DNA of 61,690 bases. Source: Acidobacteriota bacterium. Its GTDB lineage: Bacteria; Acidobacteriota; Terriglobia; Terriglobales; Acidobacteriaceae. A model generated the notes under the pieces. The model worked only from the letters and a program-made list of their open reading frames with translations, was not told the DNA's origin and did not search any database. The stretch covers positions 1-61,690 of the forward strand of contig QIAU01000140.1 in NCBI GenBank assembly GCA_003225055.1, read 5' to 3'. Positions 36,068 to 45,881 of this stretch are shown piece by piece. A program made the translations under genes and the position numbers. Each line of letters begins with the position of its first letter. Positions within the stretch are counted from its first letter, which is position 1.

Positions 36068-37551
36068 GCGGCTTGCCGCAGACTGCTGACTACGTTCGCA
36101 TCTTGCCGGAACTGGTGTTGTCCATCTTCGGTATCGTCGTCATGTTGCTGGAGCCGCTCTTCGATGAGCGCCGTAGTCAGAGAACGCTGGGCAGCATTGC
36201 ACTGATTGGCTCTCTGGTGGCTATCATGGCGTCCGTGTTTCAGGCACAGAATCCCGGGTTCGCCTTCTGGAACATGGTGCGCGTGGACGGGTTCAGCGTG
36301 TTTTTCCACGTGCTGGTCACGACCATTGCCGCCGTTGTGATTCTCACCTCCTACGAGTACATGTCGGTGCAGCGCATTCGTGCGGGGGAATACTACGGGT
36401 TGATTCTGTTTGGCACCGTTGGCATGTGCCTGATGTCGTCAGCCGTTGAACTGGTGCTGATCTTCATCGCGCTCGAAATCTCCTCGATCTCGACCTACAT
36501 TCTGGCCGGATTTCGGCGCCGCGAGGCCGCCAGCAGTGAAGCGTCCCTCAAATATTTCCTGCTCGGGTCTTTTGCCACCGCCTTCTTCTTGTACGGGGTA
36601 GCACTGATGTTCGGTGCCACCGGGTCGACCAATATCGACAAGATCAGCCCGGCACTCGAGCAAAGTACGGTGCCCCCGCTGGCCTACCTGGCCGTGGCGC
36701 TGATGTTTGTTGGCCTAGGATTCAAAGTGGCGTCCGCGCCCTTCCACATCTGGACCCCTGATGTCTACGAAGGGGCCCCGGCTCCCATCGTCGGCTTCAT
36801 GTCCACAGCACCCAAAGCAGCCGCCTTCGCCGTTCTGCTGCGCATCTTGTTTGAGGCCAATGCTCCCGGACGCTTCTGGCTGATCTGGTTTTCTGCGGTG
36901 CTCTCGATGTGTTTGGGCAATCTTGGAGCTCTGGTGCAGACCAACGTCAAGCGGCTTCTGGCTTACTCATCGATTGCCCACGCCGGTTACCTGCTGGTGG
37001 CCTTTGCCGCCGCGCCCGAGGTCGGCGTGTCCGCCGCAATGTTCTATACGGCTGCGTATGCTGCTATGAACGTAGGCGCGTTTGCCGTCATCAGCCACTT
37101 TGCCAACGCAGGAGAGAAGTACGTCACGCTCGATGATTATGCGGGGCTGGGGCGGCGCTCTCCCGTGCTTGCGGCCACTCTGACCATCTTCTTGTTGTCG
37201 TTGATCGGAATTCCGGCGACCGGCGGATTCTTCGCCAAATTCTATGTCTTCAGTGCAGCCTTGAAGGCGGATCTGGTCGGATTAACAATAATCGGCGTGA
37301 TCAACAGCGCGGTGGCCGCATACTACTACTTGCGCATCATCGTGGTCATGTACATGCGCGAAAGCCGTGAAGAGATCCCCGTGAGGGGAATCCCGCTAGG
37401 GCTCGGAACCGCTTTGGTCGTGAGCCTCGCCGCAACCATCTATTTGGGAGTGCTTCCTGGCCGTGTGCTCGACTATGCTCTCGCGTCCGCGAATCAGCTG
37501 ATGCAGACGCCGGCTTCCGCCGCTGCCGCCACCGTGAATCCAGGACGTTAG
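36064..37551 (+). CDS. nuoN: NADH-quinone oxidoreductase subunit N
   Basis: 495 residues from ATG 36064 (ATGA overlap with nuoM). Third antiporter-like subunit, with LVLIFIALEISSISTYILAG (pumping Glu), KVASAPFHIWTPDVYEGAPA and LLAYSSIAHAGYLLVAFAAA. Last gene of the operon. No Rho-independent terminator is evident in the 16 bp before the convergent ABC permease gene. Confidence 0.96.
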   Translation: MSGLPQTADYVRILPELVLSIFGIVVMLLEPLFDERRSQRTLGSIALIGSLVAIMASVFQAQNPGFAFWNMVRVDGFSVFFHVLVTTIAAVVILTSYEYMSVQRIRAGEYYGLILFGTVGMCLMSSAVELVLIFIALEISSISTYILAGFRRREAASSEASLKYFLLGSFATAFFLYGVALMFGATGSTNIDKISPALEQSTVPPLAYLAVALMFVGLGFKVASAPFHIWTPDVYEGAPAPIVGFMSTAPKAAAFAVLLRILFEANAPGRFWLIWFSAVLSMCLGNLGALVQTNVKRLLAYSSIAHAGYLLVAFAAAPEVGVSAAMFYTAAYAAMNVGAFAVISHFANAGEKYVTLDDYAGLGRRSPVLAATLTIFLLSLIGIPATGGFFAKFYVFSAALKADLVGLTIIGVINSAVAAYYYLRIIVVMYMRESREEIPVRGIPLGLGTALVVSLAATIYLGVLPGRVLDYALASANQLMQTPASAAAATVNPGR

Positions 37552-37567
37552 GGCGGTCAGAGACAAC

Positions 37568-38278
37568 TCAATCGACGGCCACCGCGATATCCCGTCGCTC
37601 AAAAATCCACGCGGCGAACAGCCAAAACAGAATTGTTTCGCCTGCTGCCAATGCAGCCAGACCCCAGGGAAATCTCAGGGTTTCGCCGACAGCGGTTTCG
37701 AGCAGCAACTCTAGCAAAGAATACGCGGGGATCGCGTGCGCCCACCAGGAACCGAGCTGCCGACCCGCAAGGGCGGGCACTCCCAGCAACACCGCTGTTC
37801 CCAAGGTCGCAAACAGTGGGTTCATGAAAGTCGAGAACAGAACCGAAACCGTAGCCGCCAACAGACAGGCGAGCACCAGGCACGCCATCAAAAGCCATAT
37901 GTGGCTGGCAGAAAAGTGCGAGCCGCGTAAAACCCAGGTTCCGGTCACCCCCATAGCAAAACTGTACATTCCGGTTGCTATCAAAATTCCGGCCAGCAGG
38001 CCGGAAATGTACTGCCTTCGTCCCACGCTCTTGGAGAGCACAGCCAGAATGCGTCGTGTCTTGCGATCATTGTGAATAGCCGATGCCCCGAAAAAAACCG
38101 CAAAGGCAATCCCGTACACTCCAAGTTGCTTGAAGATAAAAAGAACGTCGTCGCGTGCAGTGCGCAAATTGATAAACAATCCCATGATTGCCAGTAGCCC
38201 GACCCAGGACATCAATACCAGAATCGGCCAGCGCTGTTCCCGGACAAAATTGATGGCAATCAATGCTATGTGCCTCAT
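37568..38278 (-). CDS. ABC-2-type membrane protein (exporter permease)
   Basis: 236 residues with six predicted membrane helices (WPILVLMSWVGLLAIMGLFI, LLMACLVLACLLAATVSVLF and others). FFGASAIHNDRKTRRILAVLSK matches the cytosolic segment after helix 2 in ABC-2 permeases. It overlaps the ATPase gene by four bases (ATGA) and forms an exporter with it. Substrate unknown. Confidence 0.82.
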   Translation of the reverse strand: MRHIALIAINFVREQRWPILVLMSWVGLLAIMGLFINLRTARDDVLFIFKQLGVYGIAFAVFFGASAIHNDRKTRRILAVLSKSVGRRQYISGLLAGILIATGMYSFAMGVTGTWVLRGSHFSASHIWLLMACLVLACLLAATVSVLFSTFMNPLFATLGTAVLLGVPALAGRQLGSWWAHAIPAYSLLELLLETAVGETLRFPWGLAALAAGETILFWLFAAWIFERRDIAVAVD

Positions 38279-39201
38279 CCGCCGTCTCCGAGTGCTGATT
38301 GCTCGGGCTGTTGCCCGGTCACCTGGAGAAAGATCTGCTCCAGTGAATGACGTACGGGGTTAACGCTGACCACTTCTCCGCCCAAGTCCCAGACCCGCTC
38401 CAGGGCAGACTTCTGCTGCGACACAGGTACAGCGAATCGCACCGCGCCATCGGCCGCCGACGCTCCCGGAAAGCTAGCCGCTCGAATGCCACGAGCCACA
38501 ATCTCCATCTCCTGACCGGACTGCAGCAACTCCGAAGTCTTTCCCAATTTGACTAACCTGCCTTTGTTGAGCATGGCTACCCGGTCGCAAACCAACTCGA
38601 CCTCCGACAGCAGGTGTGAGCTGAGAAACACAGTCTTGCCGGCATCGCGTACGCTCAGCAGCAGACTGCGAATCTTGACGCGGGCGACCGGATCCAGCGC
38701 CGAGGTGGGTTCATCCAGAATCAACAACTCAGGATCGTTTACCAATGCCTGCGCCAATCCCACCCGCTGCTGCATACCGCGTGAAAACTTGGCTACGTTG
38801 CGACGCGCCTCCTGGTCAAGGCCAACCGCCTCAAGAACTTCACGAGCCCGACTCTTCAGCAGTTTCCCTTTCAGGTTGTTCAGCGCGCCATAGAAGCGCA
38901 CCAGCTGTTCGGCGGGACGATGGTACAGCGCAACGTTTTCCGCGAGAAATCCTACACGACTGCGAGCCCGGGCATCTCCGAAGGTCTTCCCCAACATTCG
39001 GCCGCGGCCGCGGGTAGATCGCATGAAGCCCATAGCGAGATGAATCGCAGTGGTTTTGCCGGCCCCATTCGGCCCGAGGAACCCGAAAATCTCTCCCGCC
39101 TGTACTTCGAGAGAAAAGTGCTCCAGGGCGACGACCCGCCGACTTCCCATGAAGCGGTTGTACTCCTTGCTGATGTCTTCGAATTCCAATACCGGCGGCA
39201 T
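38275..39201 (-). CDS. ABC transporter ATP-binding protein
   Basis: 308 residues of the CcmA/drug-exporter type. Walker A is GPNGAGKTT, signature FSRGMQQRVGLAQALV, Walker B LLILDEPTSALDP, and the switch His lies in VFLSSHLLSEVE. The C-terminal 80 residues (MEIVARGIRAAS onward) are the small regulatory domain typical of ABC-2 ATPases. It powers the permease encoded immediately downstream. A 360-bp gap with no clear promoter pair lies upstream. Confidence 0.93.
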   Translation of the reverse strand: MPPVLEFEDISKEYNRFMGSRRVVALEHFSLEVQAGEIFGFLGPNGAGKTTAIHLAMGFMRSTRGRGRMLGKTFGDARARSRVGFLAENVALYHRPAEQLVRFYGALNNLKGKLLKSRAREVLEAVGLDQEARRNVAKFSRGMQQRVGLAQALVNDPELLILDEPTSALDPVARVKIRSLLLSVRDAGKTVFLSSHLLSEVELVCDRVAMLNKGRLVKLGKTSELLQSGQEMEIVARGIRAASFPGASAADGAVRFAVPVSQQKSALERVWDLGGEVVSVNPVRHSLEQIFLQVTGQQPEQSALGDGG

Positions 39202-39561
39202 TTTGTAGTTATTCTAGCCTCGCACCGTTCTGGGATGGGTTGGCGAGCGAACAAATTATTCGAAGTCAGAAGTGCAATGATTGATTGACAATGAGGACGC
39301 GTCCTTATCATACGGCGCCTGTAGCTAAGTGTCCCATGATCCTGCCGGCTCACAACGGATCATGAAAATGCGCTGACCTGCAATCAGTCACTTACGGCTA
39401 TTTTCGAGGGAGCTAGCCAAAAGGGCGTCTAAGCCCCGGAGGAAAATGGGGTCGGAGTTTTTGGGCAGAGCCTGGTCTGAAGAGGAAGGTCAAGATATCG
39501 CAGAGTACGCGCTACAAGTCAGCTATAGCCGAGGCATCTGGGTGTAGGGTGGCGCCTGAGA
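39202..39561. other. Intergenic region with a pilin gene remnant
   Basis: It lies between the ABC ATPase start and the end of hisA (both minus). Apart from the Flp pilin remnant at 39446-39547 on the plus strand I saw no gene, terminator or clear promoter. Confidence 0.5.
39446..39547 (+). pseudogene. Truncated Flp/Fap-type pilin
   Basis: ATG 39446 follows GGAGG at the right distance. The 33-residue product reads MGSEFLGRAWSEEEGQD, then IAEYAL, and stops soon after. EEEGQDxAEYAL is the start of mature Flp (type IVb) pilins, where the processing site precedes the hydrophobic helix. Here the membrane helix that should follow is replaced by QVSYSRGIWV and a stop. It is a remnant; no tad genes are in the window. 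Confidence 0.65.
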
Positions 39562-40236
39562 TCACACCTGCATTCGATTGGCATAGATCGCCATTCCCAC
39601 CACGGCGTCAACGCTCATAGCGCTCAATTGGTCGACCTCGTCGGAGCTGGTAATGCCGCCGGCAACGATCAATTGCCTGCTTGTTGCCGCGCGTAACTCG
39701 CGCACCACCTCCATGGAGATTCCCTGCATCAGGCCCTCGCCGTCAATGTGCGTGTAGAGGAAAGCGCCGCACCACGGTTCTAGGGCGGTAATCATGGCGC
39801 GTGGGGTCAACTCTGTGAGTTGCTGCCAACCACGGATGGCGACTCTCCCTTGCCGAGAATCCACGGCAAAGACCAGCTTCTCCCGGCCTAGAGCGGACGC
39901 GCCTGCTTCGGCAAACGGGCAATTGATTTTCCCTTCCCGTACCAGGGTTGAGCCAAAAATTACCCGCCGCGCGCCTGACGCCAGCATTGCTTTCGCCGTT
40001 TCGAGCGAGCGAATTCCGCCACCCACCTGGCAGGGCAGGCGATGGGTCAGCTGTTTCACGAGCACGCGGTTGTCTCCCGTGCCCATCGCGGCATCCAGAT
40101 CGATTAGTTGCACCAGGGGGTATGAAGAAAAGCGAGCAATCCATTCTTCAAAGTTATCAAACTCGAGAGCTTTCCTTTCTCCCTGGACGAGCTGAACAAT
40201 CTTGCCGCCCATGAGGTCAATGGAAGGGATCAGCAC
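39562..40236 (-). CDS. hisA: Phosphoribosylformimino-5-aminoimidazole carboxamide ribotide isomerase
   Basis: 224 residues, a (beta-alpha)8 barrel of the HisA/HisF family. It begins [20 protein letters not shown] with the first catalytic Asp and has the phosphate-binding [16 protein letters not shown] and [31 protein letters not shown] holds the second acidic residue. HisA converts ProFAR to PRFAR by an Amadori rearrangement. Last gene of the operon, overlapping hisF by seven bases. Slightly short for HisA (usually about 240). Confidence 0.92.
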   Translation of the reverse strand: MLIPSIDLMGGKIVQLVQGERKALEFDNFEEWIARFSSYPLVQLIDLDAAMGTGDNRVLVKQLTHRLPCQVGGGIRSLETAKAMLASGARRVIFGSTLVREGKINCPFAEAGASALGREKLVFAVDSRQGRVAIRGWQQLTELTPRAMITALEPWCGAFLYTHIDGEGLMQGISMEVVRELRAATSRQLIVAGGITSSDEVDQLSAMSVDAVVGMAIYANRMQV

Positions 40237-41000
40237 GGTAACCTCACCGGGATGCCCGCCACCTGTAATTCTTGTTTGAGGTCAGTGAAGCGCTGCCAGC
40301 CGAAATGAAAGATGGACGCGGCCAGTGCGGCATCCGCCTGACCCTGAAGAAAAACCTCGACAAAAGTCTGCGTGCTGCCACCACCTCCGGAGGCAATCAC
40401 CGGAATGCGGACAGCCTGGGCCACGGCTCGCGTCAGTTCGCAATCGAACCCGGCGCCGGTTCCATCCCGGTCCATGGACGTCAGCAGGATTTCTCCCGCG
40501 CCACGTTTTTCCGCTTCCTGCGCCCATTCTGTGGCGTCTTGGCCCGTCGGTCTTCGGCCTCCGCTTACCCAGGCTTGGAATCCATAGCCGTTAGTTCTGC
40601 GCTTCGCGTCGATGGCGACCACGACCGCCTGCGAACCGTAGCGCTGGGCGATCCGCGTAATCAGCGTAGGATCGGCGAGAGCAGCGGAGTTGATGCTGAT
40701 CTTGTCGGCACCGGCGTCGAATACGTCCGCAGCCTCGTCCAGAGAACGGATACCGCCCCCTACAGTGAACGGAATAAAGATGCGACCGGCAGTCTTGCGG
40801 ACTGTTTCCAGCAGCGTTGACCGGTTCTCATGAGTCGCCGAAATGTCGAGCAGAACGATCTCGTCGGCACCGGCTTGGCTGTGCGCCGCGGCCAGCTCAG
40901 CCGGATCGCCGGCGTCCTTCAAATGGAGGAACTGCACACCTTTGACTACGCGTCCACCATGAACGTCGAGGCAAGCGATCATGCGTTTGGTCAGCGTCAT
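40230..41000 (-). CDS. hisF: Imidazole glycerol phosphate synthase, cyclase subunit
   Basis: The start at 41000 ([20 protein letters not shown]) is in an ATGA overlap with hisH and gives the standard 256 residues. Catalytic Asp lie in ACLDVHGG and [10 protein letters not shown]; phosphate loops are [19 protein letters not shown] and [11 protein letters not shown]. HisF uses ammonia delivered by HisH to make imidazole glycerol phosphate and AICAR. Longer upstream frames overlap hisH and lack a start signal. Confidence 0.96.
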   Translation of the reverse strand: MTLTKRMIACLDVHGGRVVKGVQFLHLKDAGDPAELAAAHSQAGADEIVLLDISATHENRSTLLETVRKTAGRIFIPFTVGGGIRSLDEAADVFDAGADKISINSAALADPTLITRIAQRYGSQAVVVAIDAKRRTNGYGFQAWVSGGRRPTGQDATEWAQEAEKRGAGEILLTSMDRDGTGAGFDCELTRAVAQAVRIPVIASGGGGSTQTFVEVFLQGQADAALAASIFHFGWQRFTDLKQELQVAGIPVRLPC

Positions 41001-41587
41001 AGACGGCGGAAATTCTCCAGAATTCGTAGACCGACTGGTCCGGATTTTTCGGGGTGGAATTGGACACCGAATAACTGATCGCGCTCCACCACGGCGGAAA
41101 AGGCACCTCCGTACTCGCATTCCGCAACCGTCCCCTCCACGATGGGAGCCCGGTACGAGTGGGTAAAATACACGCACGAGTCGGGATCAATACCCTGCAG
41201 AAGGCGCGACGAACTCCGCAAGCGCAGCGTGTTCCACCCCACATGCGGTGACTTGACCTCGGTTGGAAAGCGCTCGCATTGACCGGTGAACAGGCCCAAG
41301 CCGTGCGTCTCAGGTGCTTCCGCACTGGACTCGAACATCCATTGCATGCCTACACAAATTCCGAGAAAAGGCTTGCCGCGCTGAATGGCGGCTTCCACTG
41401 CACCTTGCAACCCCAATTGGCCAAGTATTCTGGTGGCGGAGAAGTGACCCACTCCTGGCAATACGACCTTCTCTGCGCGCGCAACCTGGTTCGGATCTGA
41501 GGTCACCACCGAGTCCGCCCCGACGAAATCCAGAGCCTTCTTGACCGAAGTCAGATTTCCAGCCCGGTAATCGACAATTGCGATCAT
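40997..41587 (-). CDS. hisH: Imidazole glycerol phosphate synthase, glutamine amidotransferase subunit
   Basis: 196 residues from ATG 41587 ([19 protein letters not shown]). A class I glutamine amidotransferase with nucleophile Cys in [15 protein letters not shown] and the His-x-Glu pair in [24 protein letters not shown] forms the oxyanion-side loop. It makes ammonia for HisF. The start overlaps the hisB stop (TAATG) and its end overlaps hisF (ATGA). Confidence 0.95.
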   Translation of the reverse strand: MIAIVDYRAGNLTSVKKALDFVGADSVVTSDPNQVARAEKVVLPGVGHFSATRILGQLGLQGAVEAAIQRGKPFLGICVGMQWMFESSAEAPETHGLGLFTGQCERFPTEVKSPHVGWNTLRLRSSSRLLQGIDPDSCVYFTHSYRAPIVEGTVAECEYGGAFSAVVERDQLFGVQFHPEKSGPVGLRILENFRRL

Positions 41588-42174
41588 TAGAGCAGCCCCT
41601 TTGTGCTGGGCAGAAGGCGTCTCATCCGCTGGTCGCGCCAGCACGCGGCACGCACAGCCCGAGCAAACGCTTTGAACAATGACTCGATCTTGTGGTGGCT
41701 GGAGCGTCCATAAAGCACGCGAGCGTGCACGCTGGAGTGGCTTCCCCGGGCAAAAGCTTCAAAGAAGTCTGTCACCAGCTCAGCCTGCAAGTCGCCGACC
41801 AGGCGCGTGCGCACTTTTGTGTCAACCGCGGCCGCAGTACGCCCGCAAAAGTCTACGGCGGCCAAGCCCAGAGTCTCATCCATCGGCATCAAGAAATACC
41901 CCGCCCGTAAAATGCCGCGCTTGCTGCCCAAGGCTTTTTCGAACGCTTGACCCAGCACAATGCCTACGTCCTCGACCGTGTGGTGCTGGTCTACGTCCAG
42001 ATCGCCGCGGGCTTGAAGCTCGAGGTCAAAACCACCGTGATGAGCGAACAACTCCAGCATGTGGTCGAAGAAGCGAATGCCGGTCGAGACCTGATACCGT
42101 CCTCGTCCATCAATGGCTAATGTTAGGCGAATCTCTGTTTCTTTGGTGGTGCGTTGAATGCGAGCCGCTCTCAT
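41587..42174 (-). CDS. hisB: Imidazoleglycerol-phosphate dehydratase
   Basis: 195 residues from ATG 42174 ([20 protein letters not shown]), in ATGA overlap with hisC. Manganese-binding repeats are present: [32 protein letters not shown] and [16 protein letters not shown]. The protein is the single-function dehydratase; the histidinol-phosphatase half found in enterobacterial HisB is absent, so HisN must be elsewhere. Confidence 0.95.
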   Translation of the reverse strand: MRAARIQRTTKETEIRLTLAIDGRGRYQVSTGIRFFDHMLELFAHHGGFDLELQARGDLDVDQHHTVEDVGIVLGQAFEKALGSKRGILRAGYFLMPMDETLGLAAVDFCGRTAAAVDTKVRTRLVGDLQAELVTDFFEAFARGSHSSVHARVLYGRSSHHKIESLFKAFARAVRAACWRDQRMRRLLPSTKGLL

Positions 42175-43247
42175 ACCGCCCTCGCCTGCTTGACGCCAAT
42201 CTCCTCCAGAACCTGCCTGAGATCGACTAGCAATCTCTCGGTCTGTTCTCGAGTTCCGAGAGTGATTCGCACGCAACCCTCGCAACCGTAGTCACGGGAG
42301 CGGTCGCGCACCAGTATGCCGCGTTGACGCATACGCACGATAAATTCGGAATTCAACCAACCCAAGCGCGCCAGCAGGAAATTGGCGTGACTGGGGCAGT
42401 AAGGAATATCCCAATGGCGGAGTTCCTGCTCCAGCAATTCGCGTCCCTGGCAGACCTCTTCGACGTAGTGGCGAACGTAAGCCTCATCGGCCAAGGCTTC
42501 GGGCAGGCATGCTAGGGCAACACTATTGACGTTGTAAGGTGAGCTGACCCGACGGACCATCTTCATCTGCACGGAGTCGCCTGCAAGTACGCCGATGCGC
42601 AGGCCTGCCAGACCGTACGCCTTGGAAAAGGTACGGGCGACGAAAAGATTCGGTAACGCCCGCCATTGTCCCAGCAAGGTTTCGCCGTAAAACTCAAAGT
42701 AGGCTTCATCAACCAGCAGGGCGGCATCCGGAGCAGAACGCGCAAGTGCAAGCAAGTCGTTCTGAGGCGCGACCGCGCCGGTTGGATTATTGGGATTGGC
42801 AACGGCAATCAGGCGAGTCTGGGGAGTGATACGCCCCAGCACCTCGCGAGTGGGAAAGCGGAAGCCTTCACCCGATGGAATCGAGATGACCTTCGCTCCC
42901 GTTGCCGCCGCGTAGATTTCGTACAAAGAGAACGTGGGGACAACAATCAGCACCTCATCCCCGGGCTCAAGGTAGGTTTCGGAAAGCAGGTGGATGGCTT
43001 CATCGACGCCATTGGTCAGCAGCGTCTCCGGCGGAGTCAGTGAGAGGTGAGTGGCGACAAGACGCTCCGAAGGTTCGCGCTCCGGGTAACAAGCCACCTG
43101 CGCCGCATTCAGCTGGCGCAGGCGTTCGAGAACACGAGGCGAACACCCAACCGTGTTCTCATTGAAATCCAGTCGCAAACCTTCACGGGCCCCCAACGGC
43201 GGATGGTAGGTGGGCAGATCACGCACCGCTTGACGAGGTTTAAGCAT
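42171..43247 (-). CDS. hisC: Histidinol-phosphate aminotransferase
   Basis: 358 residues, class I/II PLP aminotransferase. [14 protein letters not shown] near the start, [20 protein letters not shown] and the PLP Lys in [19 protein letters not shown], with the substrate Arg in [12 protein letters not shown]. It transfers an amino group from glutamate to imidazole acetol phosphate. Overlaps hisD by eight bases and hisB by four. Confidence 0.95.
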   Translation of the reverse strand: MLKPRQAVRDLPTYHPPLGAREGLRLDFNENTVGCSPRVLERLRQLNAAQVACYPEREPSERLVATHLSLTPPETLLTNGVDEAIHLLSETYLEPGDEVLIVVPTFSLYEIYAAATGAKVISIPSGEGFRFPTREVLGRITPQTRLIAVANPNNPTGAVAPQNDLLALARSAPDAALLVDEAYFEFYGETLLGQWRALPNLFVARTFSKAYGLAGLRIGVLAGDSVQMKMVRRVSSPYNVNSVALACLPEALADEAYVRHYVEEVCQGRELLEQELRHWDIPYCPSHANFLLARLGWLNSEFIVRMRQRGILVRDRSRDYGCEGCVRITLGTREQTERLLVDLRQVLEEIGVKQARAV

Positions 43248-44481
43248 GGCTGCACCTCACGCGCACCGACTCCGCGTGGGCCTCCAGGCCTTCGGTCATG
43301 GCGAGAGAATCGATCAGGGGCGCAATCCGGCGCAAGCCTGACCGTGAAATCTTCTGCACGCTGATGAGCTTCACAAAATCGAGCACGCTTAATCCGCCAC
43401 GAAAACGCGCGGCTCCGCCCGTAGGTAAGACATGGTTGGGACCGGAAGCGTAATCGCCAGCCGCCTGCGGCGAGTACTCGCCTACAAAAACCGACCCGGC
43501 ATTTCGCACGAACGGAAGGTTCTCAGGTTCAACGCTGATATGCTCCGGCGCAATCTGGTTGGCCCATTCCAGCGCCTGCTCGCGTGATGACGCCAGCAAA
43601 ACGAGGCCCTTGGCGCGTAACGAGCGACGGGCAGTCTGATTCTGGCGGGCAAGACGTTCGACGTGCCGGGAAACCTGCTTCGCCAACTCGCTCCGGGTTG
43701 TGATAAATATCGCCAGCGCTTCTCTATCGTGCTCAGCCTGAGCAACAAGGTCAGCAGCAATAAACTCAGGTGATCCACTATCGGTGAGAACTACGACCTC
43801 GCTGGGACCTGCCAAGAAATCGATCGCGCAGTCGAAAGAAACCAACTTCTTTGCAGCCGTCACGTAGAGATTGCCAGGGCCGACAATCTTATCTACAGCG
43901 GCAATCGTCTCCGTTCCATAGGCAAGCGCGGCAGTAGACTGTGCACCCCCAACGCGATAAACTTCGCGGACGCCGAGCATGGCGGCAGCGGCGAGAACTT
44001 CTCTTTTAGGTCGAGGAGAGACGACGCGGATGTTCTTCACTCCTGCAACCTGCGCAGGGATGACGGTCATCAGCAGGGTAGAAACCAGCGGATAACGGCC
44101 ACCGGGAACGTAACAGCCAACTGAATCCAGCGGACGTACGAGCTGGCCGACGGATAGTCCCTGCCGGGTGCGCATCCATTCGACTGGTTTCTGCCATTCA
44201 CAGAAGCGGCGGATGTTGGCCGCCGCGCGGCGCAGAGACGAGCGGAACCGGGGATCACTCGATTCCCACGCTGCCTGCATCTGGTCGCCGGTTACCCGCA
44301 GCTTTGCTCCCTTTTCGAGACCGTCCCAGCTCTCCGCGTATCGTCTTAAGGCCCGGTCACCCTGGCGGCGAACGTCGAGAATGATCCGCTGCACGCTCTG
44401 CTCGACCGCGGCCAGCTCAGAATTGCGGCCTGCGAGTTTTCGAACTCGCGCCATCGCCGATCTCCCGGACAGGGTGCGCAT
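43240..44481 (-). CDS. hisD: Histidinol dehydrogenase
   Basis: 413 residues from ATG 44481, which overlaps the hisG stop; GTG 44484 is an alternative one codon earlier. Family markers: VGCYVPGGRYPLVSTLLMT, AGVKNIRVVSPRPKREVL, VDKIVGPGNLYVTAAKKLV, the zinc/catalytic DLVAQAEHDREALAIFI, and HVLPTGGAARFRGGLS. It oxidises histidinol to histidine in two NAD-dependent steps. Confidence 0.95.
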   Translation of the reverse strand: MRTLSGRSAMARVRKLAGRNSELAAVEQSVQRIILDVRRQGDRALRRYAESWDGLEKGAKLRVTGDQMQAAWESSDPRFRSSLRRAAANIRRFCEWQKPVEWMRTRQGLSVGQLVRPLDSVGCYVPGGRYPLVSTLLMTVIPAQVAGVKNIRVVSPRPKREVLAAAAMLGVREVYRVGGAQSTAALAYGTETIAAVDKIVGPGNLYVTAAKKLVSFDCAIDFLAGPSEVVVLTDSGSPEFIAADLVAQAEHDREALAIFITTRSELAKQVSRHVERLARQNQTARRSLRAKGLVLLASSREQALEWANQIAPEHISVEPENLPFVRNAGSVFVGEYSPQAAGDYASGPNHVLPTGGAARFRGGLSVLDFVKLISVQKISRSGLRRIAPLIDSLAMTEGLEAHAESVRVRCSHA

Positions 44482-45350
44482 CACATCACCACCTTATTCA
44501 AGGGATATTCAACGATGCCTTGCGCCTTGGCCTCTTTGAGACGAGGGATGAGGTGCCACGCGGTGGATTCCTCGATCACGGTGTTCACCGCGACCCATTC
44601 ATCGTCGCTCAGCGTGGCGATCGTTGGCTTCCTGAGTGCAGGCAGGACGGAAAGCACCCGGTCCAGGTCTTCTTTGCGGACGTTCAGCATCAAGCCCACG
44701 CGATCTCTGGCCTCCATGGCCCCGCGCAGCATGAGGGCAAGATTTTCAATCTTGCGCCGCTTGCAACCGTCGGCCCACGAGGATTTGTTGGCGATGATCC
44801 GCGTGTTGGATTCAAGGACCGTATCGATGATGCGCAGCCGGTTGGCCTTGAGCGAACTACCGGTTTCGCTGACTTCGACAATGGCGTCCGCCAGCATGGG
44901 TGGTTTCACTTCGGTAGCGCCCCAGGAAAATTCCACCTGCACGGGCACATTTTTCTTCTGGAAGTAATTTCGCGTCACGTTGACCAGTTCGGTGGCGATG
45001 ATGCAGTCTCGAAGATCTTCAGCGCGCTGGTACTCCGAACTTTCGGGAACAGCCAGTACCCAGCGCACCTTCCCGCGACTTTGCTTGGCGTAGATGAGGT
45101 CGGAAACTGGAATCACTTCCAATCCGCTTTCGATTACCCAGTCAAGCCCCGTAAGACCGGCGTCCAAAACACCATGCTCGACATAGCGAGCCATCTCCTG
45201 GGCACGGATCAGCATGCAATCGATCTCCGGATCTGCGGTTCCTGCAAAGTAAGAGCGGCCGTTGGTGTACACCTGGAGGCCCGCGCGGGCGAACAGTTGC
45301 AGGGTCGCTTCCTGTAAACTGCCTTTGGGAATGCCGATGCGCACGTTCAT
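44481..45350 (-). CDS. hisG: ATP phosphoribosyltransferase, long form
   Basis: 289 residues. [20 protein letters not shown] starts the catalytic domain; [14 protein letters not shown] and [15 protein letters not shown] (PRPP-binding) follow. The length and the C-terminal ACT-like part (about 215-289, [20 protein letters not shown]) mark the long form, which is self-contained and inhibited by histidine. First committed step of the pathway. Overlaps hisI by ATGA. Confidence 0.95.
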   Translation of the reverse strand: MNVRIGIPKGSLQEATLQLFARAGLQVYTNGRSYFAGTADPEIDCMLIRAQEMARYVEHGVLDAGLTGLDWVIESGLEVIPVSDLIYAKQSRGKVRWVLAVPESSEYQRAEDLRDCIIATELVNVTRNYFQKKNVPVQVEFSWGATEVKPPMLADAIVEVSETGSSLKANRLRIIDTVLESNTRIIANKSSWADGCKRRKIENLALMLRGAMEARDRVGLMLNVRKEDLDRVLSVLPALRKPTIATLSDDEWVAVNTVIEESTAWHLIPRLKEAKAQGIVEYPLNKVVM

Positions 45351-45718
45351 GGCCGCACCACCTGGAACTCGGCGTCGCCCTGCTCGCGCTTTGCGAAGTC
45401 AAACGCCTCGGTGAAGCATGACCGCGTGCCCCGATGGCAGACCAGACCTTGGCCTTCGACCACGACCTGAAAGAGGAGAGCGTCGCGATCGCAGTCCGTG
45501 CTGGCCGACAGAAGCTTCAGCCGGTTGCCTGAAGTTTCACCCTTGGTCCAGAGCTGGTTGCGAGTACGGCTGAAGAAGGTTACATAGCCGCTGCTGAGGG
45601 TTCGCCGCAAGGCTTCACGATTCACGAAGCCCAGCATCAGGACCTCTCCGCTCACCGCGTCCTGGGCGATGGCCGGGGCCAGGCCCTGCATTTTTTCGAA
45701 ATCAATTTCGCTTTCCAT
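45347..45718 (-). CDS. hisI: Phosphoribosyl-AMP cyclohydrolase
   Basis: 123 residues. [51 protein letters not shown] and CHRGTRSCF are the metal-binding and catalytic motifs. It opens the purine ring of PR-AMP. No HisE domain is fused, and no hisE gene is present in the operon. First structural gene, just after the attenuator. Confidence 0.94.
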   Translation of the reverse strand: MESEIDFEKMQGLAPAIAQDAVSGEVLMLGFVNREALRRTLSSGYVTFFSRTRNQLWTKGETSGNRLKLLSASTDCDRDALLFQVVVEGQGLVCHRGTRSCFTEAFDFAKREQGDAEFQVVRP

Positions 45719-45733
45719 CGGTTGTCCTCATTT

Positions 45734-45780
45734 TGAGCAAAAACAAAAAGCCCGCTGAGCTGGAATCGCATCAGCGGGCT
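45734..45780 (-). terminator. Attenuator (terminator) of the his operon
   Basis: On the minus strand AGCCCGCTGA (45780-45771 complement arm) pairs perfectly with TCAGCGGGCT (45758-45749) over 10 bp with a 12-nt loop, followed by TTTTTGTTTTT. It lies between the His-rich leader peptide and hisI. GCTGAGCT at the leader stop (45810-45803) can pair 8 bp with AGCTCAGC in the 3' arm (45761-45754), an obvious antiterminator. Confidence 0.85.
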
Positions 45781-45805
45781 TAAATCTCTCAGGTGCTACG
45801 CTAGC

Positions 45806-45874
45806 TCAGCCAGACACCCCCGCCGACGCACTGTGCGCGTGCCGGTGGTGGTGGCGGTGAACCAGGCTGACCAT
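45806..45874 (-). CDS. hisL: His operon leader peptide
   Basis: A 22-codon frame from ATG 45874 to TGA 45806 includes VHRHHHRHAH, six His in nine residues, followed by a small-residue tail. It ends 25 nt before the attenuator hairpin. This is the classical arrangement for ribosome-mediated attenuation: stalling at His codons when charged tRNA-His is scarce frees the antiterminator. An in-frame ATG at 45886 is an alternative start, but it falls inside the candidate -10 box. Confidence 0.85.
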   Translation of the reverse strand: MVSLVHRHHHRHAHSASAGVSG

Positions 45875-45881
45875 GGCCTTT

